5,506 bases of DNA, from the NCBI GenBank assembly GCA_028292835.1, contig JAQGLP010000442.1, positions 1-5,506 of the forward strand, in the 5' to 3' direction. The notes beneath the pieces are model-generated. The model had not been told where the DNA came from. It worked only from the letters and a program-made list of their open reading frames with translations, and did not search any database. Of this stretch, positions 1 to 5,506 are shown one piece after another. The stretch is from Variovorax sp. (lineage in GTDB: Bacteria; Pseudomonadota; Gammaproteobacteria; Burkholderiales; Burkholderiaceae_C). A program made the translations under genes and the position numbers. Each line of letters starts with the position of its first letter. Within the stretch, counting starts at the first letter, position 1.

Positions 1-258
1 GAAGCGATCTGGTGCGCGGTCTGGATCACGCGCGGCTGGTATTCCATTTGGCGGAATGTCTGCAGCCAAGCCACGGTGCTGCCGGCCAGCAGCAGCGCGA
101 GCAGGACGAAGGTGCGCCAAAAAAAGGCTCAGGCCGAGCTTGATGCGTATCCGTCGTCGGATGCCCAGTGCTCCTTCGAGCGGGCTGGACAGGGTGGCCG
201 ATGCGCTGTCCTCGAAAGGATCTTGCGGCACCGTGGAGGCGGGGGTGGCTTGCGCCAC
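1..258 (-). CDS. Sensor histidine kinase N-terminus (EnvZ/RisS-like), partial, with apparent frameshift
   Basis: This is the N-terminal end of a membrane sensor kinase, probably the partner that phosphorylates the adjacent OmpR-type regulator. A GTG at 258-256, 8 nt after the regulator stop, opens a frame giving a hydrophilic, basic leader (about 46 residues ending KLGLSLF). At the seven-T run (119-125) the family-like continuation moves to another frame, giving WRTFVLLALLLAGS and then WLQTFRQMEYQPRVIQTAHQ, a transmembrane helix plus the start of the periplasmic sensor region. That second frame is closed by TGA at 131-129, so no upstream start can serve it. Six T instead of seven would join the two parts. 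The first frame has no stop before the window edge but reads as an Arg/Pro/Ala-rich shadow. GTG at 231-229 is an alternative start. HAMP, histidine and ATPase domains lie outside the window. The kinase identity is inferred from position and N-terminal resemblance; the frame break is seen directly. Confidence 0.7.
   Translation of the reverse strand, partial: MAQATPASTVPQDPFEDSASATLSSPLEGALGIRRRIRIKLGLSLFLAHLRPARAAAGRQHRGLAADIPPNGIPAARDPDRAPDRF
119..125 (-). other. Homopolymer T7 (A7 on plus strand) at the kinase frame break
   Basis: Seven identical bases lie exactly where the kinase reading frame changes, between the cytoplasmic leader and the first transmembrane helix. Loss of one base restores a continuous, family-like protein. 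Such a run is prone to sequencing error, replication slippage or transcriptional slippage. The sequence alone does not say which applies here. Confidence 0.75.
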
Positions 259-266
259 GGGGTCGC

Positions 267-998
267 TCAGGCGCTGCCGTCCGGGACGAACACGTAGCCC
301 ACGCCCCAGACGGTCTGAATGTAGCGCGGTGCCGCGGCGTCGGCCTCGACCAGCTTGCGCAGGCGCGAGATCTGCACGTCAAGGCTGCGGTCGAAGGGCT
401 CGAACTCGCGCCCGCGCGCCAGTTGGGCCAGTTTTTCGCGCGACAGCGGCTGGCGCGGGTGCCGCACCAGCGCCTTGAGCATGGCGAACTCGCCCGTGGT
501 CAGCGACAGTTCCTCGCCGTCCTTCTTGAGCGTGCGCGAGCCCAGGTCGAACTCGAACGGGCCGAAACTCACGCTCTCGTTCTCGGTCGAGGGTGCGCCC
601 GGCGCCTCCATGGGCGGGCGCCGGCGCAGCACTGCATGGATGCGTGCCAGCAGTTCGCGCGGATTGAACGGCTTGCCCAGGTAGTCATCGGCACCGACCT
701 CCAGGCCGACGATGCGGTCCACGTCCTCGCCCTTGGCCGTCAGCATGATGATCGGCGTGCGGTCGTTGGCCGCGCGCAGGCGCCGACAGACCGACAGCCC
801 GTCTTCGCCAGGCATCATCAGGTCCAGTACGATCAGGTCGACCGTGTCGCGCAGCAGGATACGGCTGAGTGCCTTGCCGTCCTCCGCCACGATGACCTCG
901 AAACCTTCCTGCGTCAGGTAGCGGCGCAGCAGGTCGCGAATGCGGGCATCGTCGTCGACGATCACGATCTTGTCGATGCGGGCAGAAGATTGATTCAT
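267..998 (-). CDS. ompR: OmpR-family two-component response regulator
   Basis: DNA-binding response regulator of 243 residues, the usual size for the OmpR/PhoB class. The receiver domain spans about residues 9-125. It has the acidic pocket D15/D16, phospho-acceptor D59 within VLDLMMPGEDG, switch T87 and conserved K109 (in GKPF; the residue before K is often A or T). After a linker rich in Pro, Ala and Glu, a winged-helix domain spans about 143-240, with the recognition helix around RSLDVQISRLRKL (204-216) and the closing wing RYIQTVWGVGYVF (225-237). ATG at 998 was preferred; an in-frame GTG at 1007 adds three residues, and neither has a clear Shine-Dalgarno sequence. The kinase gene follows after 8 nt, so the two are surely co-transcribed. 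The ortholog is called OmpR in many Burkholderiales and RisA in Bordetella. Its role is envelope or osmotic response gene control; the exact regulon cannot be told from here. Confidence 0.93.
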   Translation of the reverse strand: MNQSSARIDKIVIVDDDARIRDLLRRYLTQEGFEVIVAEDGKALSRILLRDTVDLIVLDLMMPGEDGLSVCRRLRAANDRTPIIMLTAKGEDVDRIVGLEVGADDYLGKPFNPRELLARIHAVLRRRPPMEAPGAPSTENESVSFGPFEFDLGSRTLKKDGEELSLTTGEFAMLKALVRHPRQPLSREKLAQLARGREFEPFDRSLDVQISRLRKLVEADAAAPRYIQTVWGVGYVFVPDGSA

Positions 999-1166
999 TT
1001 TGACCACAGTGAATTTGTAACAGCGCCGATTCTCAGTGCGTTGCTAGACGATTGGTGATTTTTCACCCGGTGCTGACAAAAAGTTACACCACTTGCGAAA
1101 GGTCGCGATGTGCATGATCCCTCTTCGTAGGCAATGGCAGAGTGTGGAAAACCACCTGTTCATGCT
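999..1166. promoter_or_regulatory. Divergent intergenic region with palindrome and OmpR-box-like motifs
   Basis: These 168 nt separate the start of the regulator gene (minus) from a small exported-protein gene (plus) and must carry promoters for both directions. The region is visibly richer in A/T than the genes. It holds a 14-nt palindrome at 1054-1067 with arms GGTGA and TCACC around TTTT. GTTACA occurs on the plus strand at 1083-1088 and on the minus strand at 1021-1016, the latter within TGTTACAAATT (1022-1012). GTTACA is the core seen in enteric OmpR sites, so autoregulation is possible but only inferred. No convincing -35/-10 pair was found on either strand. Confidence 0.45.
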
Positions 1167-1526
1167 ATGACCCCCCTGTTTCGCACGCCCTTGTTGATCA
1201 CCGGTCTGTGCCTCCCCATCTGGGCGGCGACGGAGGGTGTTTCGCCACCTGGCAATGCGAGGAACAGCGAGATGCGCGATGCCGTGGAAGCGCACCGAAC
1301 GGCAAAGCGCGAACAGGTACTGCGCGAGGAGGCCTGGACGGGCCGGCATCTGACGCCAGCCGAGCTGGCCGAACTGCGCAGGCAGGTGCGCCAGCAATGG
1401 GCCGGCTACAGCGACCATTCCCCGGCGGCGCCTTTGCCGCCTGTCGAACACCCGATGTCACCACCCTCCGTTGTCGGCGAGTCGTCCACGGGAAAGCTCT
1501 GGCCGATCCGCAGCCCGCGCCCCTGA
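1167..1526 (+). CDS. Small exported protein of unknown function
   Basis: Predicted protein of 119 residues that I do not recognise as a named family. Residues 1-20 look like a signal peptide: a short start with one Arg, a hydrophobic core LLITGLCLPIW, and a possible cleavage after A20. C15 does not sit in a good lipobox (the residue before it is Leu), so a lipoprotein is unlikely. Residues 35-78 form a highly charged, probably helical segment that includes HLTPAELAELRRQVRQQW. The tail (84-119) is rich in Pro and Ser and probably disordered. ATG at 1167 was chosen because it puts the signal peptide at the N-terminus; an in-frame ATG at 1134 would add 11 residues in front. Neither start has a strong ribosome-binding site. 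A GC hairpin overlaps the stop codon. The protein may be periplasmic; no function can be assigned. Confidence 0.65.
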   Translation: MTPLFRTPLLITGLCLPIWAATEGVSPPGNARNSEMRDAVEAHRTAKREQVLREEAWTGRHLTPAELAELRRQVRQQWAGYSDHSPAAPLPPVEHPMSPPSVVGESSTGKLWPIRSPRP

Positions 1527-1538
1527 GGGCAGGGGCGC
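1517..1538 (+). terminator. 9-bp GC hairpin on the stop codon of the small exported-protein gene
   Basis: Perfect inverted repeat: GCGCCCCTG (1517-1525) and CAGGGGCGC (1530-1538) with a 4-nt loop AGGG. The loop and 5' arm include the TGA stop at 1524-1526. No T-tract follows, so it is not a canonical intrinsic terminator. It may attenuate transcription or protect the 3' end of the upstream message before the SIMPL gene. Confidence 0.45.
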
Positions 1539-1620
1539 ACGTCGGCGCGTTAGCATCCGGGCGGCCCGTCGCGGACCACGCCACTTCGGTTTTCCTGGAT
1601 TCAACAACCCGACACACGCC

Positions 1621-2325
1621 TTGAACGCTACGAAATTCATAGCAGCTGCCGCAATCGCAGCAAGCGCCAGCGCCGCATTGGCGCAAAACTACGCAGGGGC
1701 GCCACCGCAAAACGTGCTGCAACTGTCGGCCAGCGGCACGGTCGAGGTCCAGCAGGACCTGATGAGCATGACGCTGAGCGCGACACGCGACGGCGCCGAT
1801 GCCGCCAGCGTGCAGGCGCAACTCAAGAACGCGCTGGACGCCGCCCTCGGCGAGGCGCGCGGCAACGTCCAGCCAGGCCGGCTCGACGTGCGAACCGGCA
1901 ATTTCAGCCTGGCTCCGCGCTACAGCCGCGACGGCAAGATCAACGGCTGGCAGGGCTCGACCGAACTGGTGCTCGAAGGCCGCGACTTCCCGCGCATCAC
2001 GCAAACGGCCGGCCGCATCTCGACGCTGGCCGTGGCCAACATCGCCTTCGGCCTGAGCCGCGAGCAGCGCGCCCGTATCGAGACCGAGGCGCAGAGCCTG
2101 GCCATCGACAACTTCAAGCAAAAGGCGGCCGAGTTGGCCAGGGACTTCGGCTTCGCCGGCTATACCTTGCGCGAGGTATCGGTCAACGCCAGCCAGGGCG
2201 GGACGCCGCGCCCGTACATGCGCGCCATGGCCGCCGGGAAAATGGCCTCCGACGAGGCCCTGCCGGTCGAAGCCGGCAACACCACCGTGGTCGTGAACGT
2301 GTCCGGGTCGGTGCAGCTTAAATAA
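1621..2325 (+). CDS. Secreted SIMPL domain (DUF541) protein
   Basis: Predicted periplasmic protein of 234 residues. Residues 1-21 are a clear signal peptide: a Lys near the start, an Ala/Ile-rich core, and cleavage after ALA before QN. The mature part matches the SIMPL/DUF541 family (BP26/YggE-like). Family-type features are the opening LQLSASGTVEVQQDL (33-47), a central NFSLAPRYSRDGKINGWQGSTEL stretch with its Trp, then ISTLAVANIAFGLS and a final strand TTVVVNVSGSVQL. Family members form oligomeric rings or channels in the envelope and are linked to oxidative stress tolerance, but the biochemical role is not settled. A TTG at 1621 is the most plausible start because it lies right at the signal peptide. 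The only in-frame ATG, at 1471, would add about 50 Arg-rich residues overlapping the upstream gene and bury the signal. No Shine-Dalgarno sequence precedes the TTG, so the start is the least certain part. Confidence 0.85.
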   Translation: MNATKFIAAAAIAASASAALAQNYAGAPPQNVLQLSASGTVEVQQDLMSMTLSATRDGADAASVQAQLKNALDAALGEARGNVQPGRLDVRTGNFSLAPRYSRDGKINGWQGSTELVLEGRDFPRITQTAGRISTLAVANIAFGLSREQRARIETEAQSLAIDNFKQKAAELARDFGFAGYTLREVSVNASQGGTPRPYMRAMAAGKMASDEALPVEAGNTTVVVNVSGSVQLK

Positions 2326-2331
2326 GGAAGC

Positions 2332-2353
2332 CGGGCTTTCTCTCGCAAGCCCG
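2332..2353. terminator. Hairpin between convergent genes, likely bidirectional terminator
   Basis: Inverted repeat CGGGCTT (2332-2338) and AAGCCCG (2347-2353) with an 8-nt loop lies in the 46-nt gap between the SIMPL gene and the oppositely oriented dehydrogenase gene. On the minus strand the stem is followed a few bases later by the T-containing stretch CTTCCTTATTT. On the plus strand no T-run follows directly. Its position between two converging stop codons supports a terminator role in both directions, stronger for the minus-strand gene. Confidence 0.55.
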
Positions 2354-2371
2354 CCGCCGCCTTACTGCTTC

Positions 2372-3142
2372 TTACTGCGCGGTCCAGCCGCCATCGACCT
2401 GCCATGCCACGCCGCGCACGTTGTCGGCGGCCGGCGAGCACAGGAACACGGTGAGCGCCGCCAATTGCTCGGGCGTGGTGAACTGCAGAGAAGGCTGCTT
2501 TTCGCCCAGCAGCTCGCGTTGCGCCTGCTCGACCGCGATGCCCTCGCGCGCGGCACGGTCGTCGATCTGCTTTTGCACCAGCGGCGTCAACACCCAGCCC
2601 GGGCAGATGGCGTTGCAGGTGATGCCGGTGGTCGCCGTCTCCAGCGCCACCGTCTTGGTGAGGCCGACGATGCCGTGCTTGGCCGCGACATAGGCCGATT
2701 TCTGCGCCGACGCGACCAGGCCGTGGGCCGAGGCCACGTTGACGATGCGCCCCCAGTTGGCTTCGCGCATTGCCGGAATGGCCAGCCGCGTCGTGTGGAA
2801 CGCGCTCGACAGGTTGATGGCGATGATCGCGTCCCAGCGCTCGGGCGGAAACGCCTCGACCGGCGCCACGTGCTGGATGCCGGCATTGTTCACCAGCACA
2901 TCGATGCGCCCCAGCTGCGACGCCGCGAACTTCATCATGTCCTCGATCTCGCCGGGCTTGCTCATGTCGGCGCCGTGGTAGATCACCTGCGTGCCAAACG
3001 CGGCCACTTCGGACTTGGGCCCCTCGATCTCGCCAAAGCCGTTGAGCACGATGTTGGCGCCCTGCTGCGCCAGCGCCTTGGCGATTCCGAGGCCGATGCC
3101 ACTGGTGGAGCCCGTCACGAGCGCGGTTTTGCCTTTGAGCAT
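2372..3142 (-). CDS. bdhA: D-3-hydroxybutyrate dehydrogenase (SDR family)
   Basis: Cytoplasmic NAD-dependent short-chain dehydrogenase of 256 residues that interconverts D-3-hydroxybutyrate and acetoacetate, in use of polyhydroxybutyrate and ketone bodies. The Rossmann nucleotide motif is TGSTSGIG (10-17); NNAG is at 85-88. The catalytic tetrad N110, S138, Y151, K155 is complete. The substrate-binding residues known from the Pseudomonas fragi enzyme (Q94, H144, K152, Q196) all appear with a constant four-residue offset as Q90, H140, K148 and Q192. That is strong evidence for this enzyme over a generic SDR. The C-terminus ends in the typical VDGGWTAQ. ATG at 3142 is the start: GGAG at 3156-3153 lies 10 nt upstream. 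A TTG at 3151 would add three residues but is only 1 nt from that site. The gene converges on the SIMPL gene and diverges from the hydrolase gene across 72 nt; it appears monocistronic. Confidence 0.95.
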   Translation of the reverse strand: MLKGKTALVTGSTSGIGLGIAKALAQQGANIVLNGFGEIEGPKSEVAAFGTQVIYHGADMSKPGEIEDMMKFAASQLGRIDVLVNNAGIQHVAPVEAFPPERWDAIIAINLSSAFHTTRLAIPAMREANWGRIVNVASAHGLVASAQKSAYVAAKHGIVGLTKTVALETATTGITCNAICPGWVLTPLVQKQIDDRAAREGIAVEQAQRELLGEKQPSLQFTTPEQLAALTVFLCSPAADNVRGVAWQVDGGWTAQ

Positions 3143-3214
3143 GATGATCAATCTCCGGATGAATTAGGATGGAACAGGGCCATTATCGGCGTCGACTTTT
3201 CCTCTGGCTTCCTC
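3143..3214. promoter_or_regulatory. Divergent intergenic region between bdhA and the hydrolase gene
   Basis: These 72 nt must hold the promoter for bdhA (minus) and probably one for the hydrolase-relA unit (plus). The bdhA ribosome-binding site GGAG is at 3156-3153. A -10-like GATAAT reads on the minus strand at 3187-3182, but the hexamer 17 nt upstream (AAGCCA) is a poor -35, so the bdhA promoter is only a suggestion. No clear plus-strand promoter is seen. Confidence 0.35.
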
Positions 3215-4171
3215 ATGACCGACCCTGTTCTGAGACACGTTTCCTGCCCCGACAACGAGGCAGGGCATCGCATGGCGTACTGGCAGTGGGGCGACCCCCG
3301 CAGTGCGCACGTGGTGCTGTGCGTGCACGGGCTGACGCGGCAGGGGCGCGACTTCGACGCACTGGCGCGTGCGCTGCTGGAGCGTGCCGAGGGCGCCATC
3401 CGCATCGTCTGCCCCGACGTGGCCGGCCGCGGCCGGAGCGACTGGCTGCGCGATCCGCTCGCCTACCAGCTTCCTACCTATGCGCGCGACATGCTGGCGC
3501 TGCTGGCGCAGCTCCAGGCCGAGCAGGCCATCGACACGCTCGACCATGTGGGCACCAGCATGGGCGGGCTGATCGGCATCGCGCTGGCGGGCCAGAAGGA
3601 GCTGCCCCTGCCGGTCCCGGTGCGCCGGCTGGTCCTCAACGATGTCGGCCCGGCGCTCGAGCCTGCCGCGCTGCAGCGCATCGGCCGCTACGTGGGGCAG
3701 GGCGGTCGCTACGCGTCGCTGGCGGAGGGCGCGGCTGCCTTGCGGGAATTGTCCAGCGGCTTCGGTCCGCATTCGACCGAACAGTGGCTGACGCTGTCCG
3801 CCCCCATGCTGGTGCCGGCCGGCGCACGCACGCCCGACGGCACGGCCAAGGTCGCCACGGATGCGGTGGACGGCGCGGCGGGGCCATTCCTGTTGCATTA
3901 CGACCCGGCCATTGCCGAGCCCTTCCGCGCGGTCACGGCCGAGGGTGTCGCCCAGGCCGAGGCCGCCATGTGGTCGCTGTACGACGCGATCACGGCCCCC
4001 ACCCTACTGGTGCGGGGCGCCGAATCCGATCTGCTCTCGCCTGCCACGGCGCAGGCCATGACCCGGCGCAGACCGTGCGCGTGGCTGGTCGAGTTCGCCG
4101 GTGTCGGCCATGCGCCGACGCTGGTGGCGCCGGACCAGCGGTCGGCGGTCGTGTCCTTTCTGCTGGGCTGA
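3215..4171 (+). CDS. Alpha/beta hydrolase
   Basis: Predicted cytoplasmic alpha/beta-fold hydrolase of 318 residues with no signal peptide. The oxyanion-region motif HGLTRQGRDF starts at H38. A strand then ends in VCPDVAGRGRSDW (65-77), typical of the fold. The nucleophile elbow is G113-T-S115-M-G117, so S115 is the nucleophile. D272 (in RGAESDLL) and H299 (in GVGHAP) fit the acid and base of the triad. The lid region around 150-260 is helical and would set substrate choice; the substrate cannot be told. ATG at 3215 is chosen because it starts the conserved part directly; there is no good Shine-Dalgarno sequence, and ATG at 3272 (M20) is a weaker alternative. The open frame extends far upstream antisense to bdhA, but that part is a GC-driven shadow. 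The relA start lies 13 nt after this stop, so the two are probably co-transcribed and may be translationally coupled. Confidence 0.9.
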   Translation: MTDPVLRHVSCPDNEAGHRMAYWQWGDPRSAHVVLCVHGLTRQGRDFDALARALLERAEGAIRIVCPDVAGRGRSDWLRDPLAYQLPTYARDMLALLAQLQAEQAIDTLDHVGTSMGGLIGIALAGQKELPLPVPVRRLVLNDVGPALEPAALQRIGRYVGQGGRYASLAEGAAALRELSSGFGPHSTEQWLTLSAPMLVPAGARTPDGTAKVATDAVDGAAGPFLLHYDPAIAEPFRAVTAEGVAQAEAAMWSLYDAITAPTLLVRGAESDLLSPATAQAMTRRRPCAWLVEFAGVGHAPTLVAPDQRSAVVSFLLG

Positions 4172-4176
4172 GGTGG
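4171..4176 (+). promoter_or_regulatory. relA ribosome-binding site
   Basis: AGGTGG lies 8 nt before the relA ATG at 4185 and shares its first base with the last base of the hydrolase TGA stop (4169-4171). Ribosomes ending the hydrolase would stop on the relA initiation site. This also supports 4185 as the true relA start. Confidence 0.65.
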
Positions 4177-4184
4177 CTGCACGC

Positions 4185-5506
4185 ATGAACCTGCGGGACG
4201 CTGTTTCATCCACGACGCCCGTGTCCGAGTACCCGCTGTCGGCGGCCATGGCCACGCGAACGCCGGCGATCGACCAGATGCTGGCAAGGGCGCGCGCCTT
4301 TGCCGAGCCGCTGATCGCGGGCGAGACGCTCGATACCGGCGAAAACACGCTGGCGCACGCCGACGCGGTCGCCACGATCGTGGCGTCGATGGGTGGCTCC
4401 GAGGCGATGCAGGCGGCCAGCTACCTGGTGTATTCGTGCCGGCACCTCAACCGCCCGCACGAGGTGATCGCCAAGGCATTCGGCGAGAGCTTTGCCCTGC
4501 TGGCGGTGGAAACCACCAAGCTGGTGCATGTGCAAAAGCAGGCGCGCACGGCCACTTCGGGCCAGTCGCTCGCCGACGATGCCAGCGCGCAGACCGAGAA
4601 CGTGCGCAAGATGCTGCTCGCGTTCTCGCGCGACCTGCGGGTCGTCATGCTGCGGCTGGCCTCGCGGCTGCAGACATTGCGCCACGCTGCCGCCGCCCGG
4701 CAGCCGGTGCCCGAATCGGTGGCGCGCGAGTCGCTGCAGGTCTTCGCCCCGCTGGCCAACCGGCTCGGCATCTGGCAGATCAAGTGGGAACTCGAAGACC
4801 TGTCGTTCCGTTTCCTGGAGCCCGACACCTACCAGCTCATCGCGCGGCTGCTCGACGAGAAGCGCAGGGAGCGCGAGGGTTACGTGGAGCGCCTGCGCGC
4901 CCGCCTGGAGCGGCAACTCGACGAGCAGGGGATCGAGGCCACGGTCCAGGGGCGGCCGAAGAACATCTACAGCATCGTCAAGAAGATGCGCGGCAAGTCG
5001 CTCGATTTCGGGCAGGTGTTCGACATCCTCGCGCTGCGTGTGGTGGTCGCCGACGTGAAGGACTGCTACGCGACGCTGGCTTGGGTGCATTCGAACTTCC
5101 AGCCGTTGCCCGACGAGTTCGACGACTACATCGCGCGGCCCAAGGCCAACGGCTACCAGTCGCTCCATACGGTGGTGCGCGACGTGGCGGATGGCATTGC
5201 CGGCAAGCCGATCGAGATCCAGATCCGGACCCGCCAGATGCACGAGCATGCCGAACACGGCGTGGCCGCGCATTGGGCCTACAAGGAAGCCGGCAGCAAG
5301 GGCTACGCGGGCGTGTGGGCCGGCGGCGAGTACGACGCCAAGATCGCCGTGCTGCGCCAGCTGCTGGCGTGGGAGCGCGACCTGTCCGACGCGCGGCACA
5401 CCCACGGCCTGTTCGACGACCGCATCTACGTGCTGACGCCCGACGCGTCGATCGTGGAGCTGCCGCAGGGCGCGACGGCGGTCGACTTTGCCTACACGGT
5501 CCACAC
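4185..5506 (+). CDS. relA: RelA, monofunctional (p)ppGpp synthetase, 3' end missing
   Basis: First 440 codons of a long RelA/SpoT-homolog, open to the window edge; full-length members run to roughly 740 residues. It makes (p)ppGpp from GTP or GDP plus ATP on stalled ribosomes during amino-acid starvation. Residues about 27-190 are an HD-type domain in which the hydrolase dyad is lost: where SpoT has LLHD, this protein has LVYS (Y83, S84). The synthetase domain (about 240-365) holds G256-R-P-K259, the motif EFDD (311-314), NGYQSLH (322-328), and IEIQIRTRQMHEHAEHGVAAHW with H353. EFDD is the acidic EXDD form typical of monofunctional RelA; bifunctional Rel/SpoT carry RXKD. A TGS domain starts near residue 412 (DDRIYVLTPD) and is cut by the window end. 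The regulatory C-terminal domains lie outside. Automated pipelines often call such genes bifunctional; the residues argue against hydrolysis. Confidence 0.95.
   Translation, partial: MNLRDAVSSTTPVSEYPLSAAMATRTPAIDQMLARARAFAEPLIAGETLDTGENTLAHADAVATIVASMGGSEAMQAASYLVYSCRHLNRPHEVIAKAFGESFALLAVETTKLVHVQKQARTATSGQSLADDASAQTENVRKMLLAFSRDLRVVMLRLASRLQTLRHAAAARQPVPESVARESLQVFAPLANRLGIWQIKWELEDLSFRFLEPDTYQLIARLLDEKRREREGYVERLRARLERQLDEQGIEATVQGRPKNIYSIVKKMRGKSLDFGQVFDILALRVVVADVKDCYATLAWVHSNFQPLPDEFDDYIARPKANGYQSLHTVVRDVADGIAGKPIEIQIRTRQMHEHAEHGVAAHWAYKEAGSKGYAGVWAGGEYDAKIAVLRQLLAWERDLSDARHTHGLFDDRIYVLTPDASIVELPQGATAVDFAYTVH

Noticed and set aside
26..382. 118-codon minus-strand frame across the regulator end and kinase start
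   Set aside because: It is Arg/Ser/Pro-rich, overlaps the conserved winged-helix end of the regulator, and is neither of the two frames that give kinase-like sequence.
168..1058. 296-codon open frame antisense to ompR
   Set aside because: The regulator on the minus strand has all family residues. The plus frame is composition-driven and also runs into the kinase leader and intergenic region.
1161..1169. ATG at 1162 as a gene start
   Set aside because: It is followed after one codon by TGA; the overlapping ATG at 1167 opens the longer frame with a signal peptide.
1198..2121. 307-codon open frame antisense to the small exported-protein and SIMPL genes
   Set aside because: It spans two plus-strand genes and the gap between them, and its composition is low-complexity and unlike a folded protein.
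3182..3210. Sigma-70-like promoter for bdhA (GATAAT as -10)
   Set aside because: The -35 at suitable spacing is poor (AAGCCA), so it was kept only as a remark in the intergenic entry and not called as a promoter.
2465..3214. Long upstream extension of the hydrolase frame, antisense to bdhA
   Set aside because: The extension shows no domain, and hydrolase-like sequence starts only after the ATG at 3215. The overlapping strand encodes a complete dehydrogenase.
3164..3898. 244-codon open frame antisense to the hydrolase
   Set aside because: It is a low-complexity Arg/Gln/His/Ala sequence, and the hydrolase triad is complete on the opposite strand.
4206..5504. 432-codon open frame antisense to relA
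   Set aside because: The sequence is rich in Arg, His, Leu, Val and Gln with no domain pattern, and relA on the other strand is unmistakable. It is a shadow of GC-biased third positions.

Overview
This GC-rich window reads as chromosomal DNA from a betaproteobacterium of the order Burkholderiales, most likely the Comamonadaceae. That assignment rests on recalled resemblance of the OmpR-type regulator, the D-3-hydroxybutyrate dehydrogenase and the monofunctional RelA, plus strong GC bias at third codon positions. No database search was possible. There are no RNA genes, mobile elements or CRISPR arrays.

Layout. (1) Minus strand, 1-998: a two-component system with the response regulator first (ompR/risA-like, 267-998) and its membrane histidine kinase following after 8 nt (1-258, running off the left edge). 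The kinase reading frame breaks at a run of seven T (coding strand) just before its first transmembrane helix. (2) 999-1166: a divergent, comparatively AT-rich intergenic region with a small palindrome and OmpR-box-like motifs. (3) Plus strand, 1167-2325: a small exported protein of unknown function, a 9-bp GC hairpin on its stop codon, then a secreted SIMPL (DUF541) protein with a probable TTG start. (4) 2332-2353: a hairpin between convergent genes. (5) Minus strand, 2372-3142: D-3-hydroxybutyrate dehydrogenase. (6) Plus strand, 3215-5506: an alpha/beta hydrolase followed 13 nt later by relA, which runs off the right edge.

How the genes work together. The regulator and kinase form an envelope stress or osmosensing pair. 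The dehydrogenase interconverts 3-hydroxybutyrate and acetoacetate in polyhydroxybutyrate/ketone-body metabolism. The hydrolase and relA look like one transcription unit, with the relA ribosome-binding site directly after the hydrolase stop codon. RelA makes (p)ppGpp during the stringent response, and its hydrolase-type HD domain has lost the catalytic dyad.

Most of the window is ordinary housekeeping and accessory gene content. The point most deserving a check is the frame break in the kinase. I found no convincing evidence of a wholly new system.
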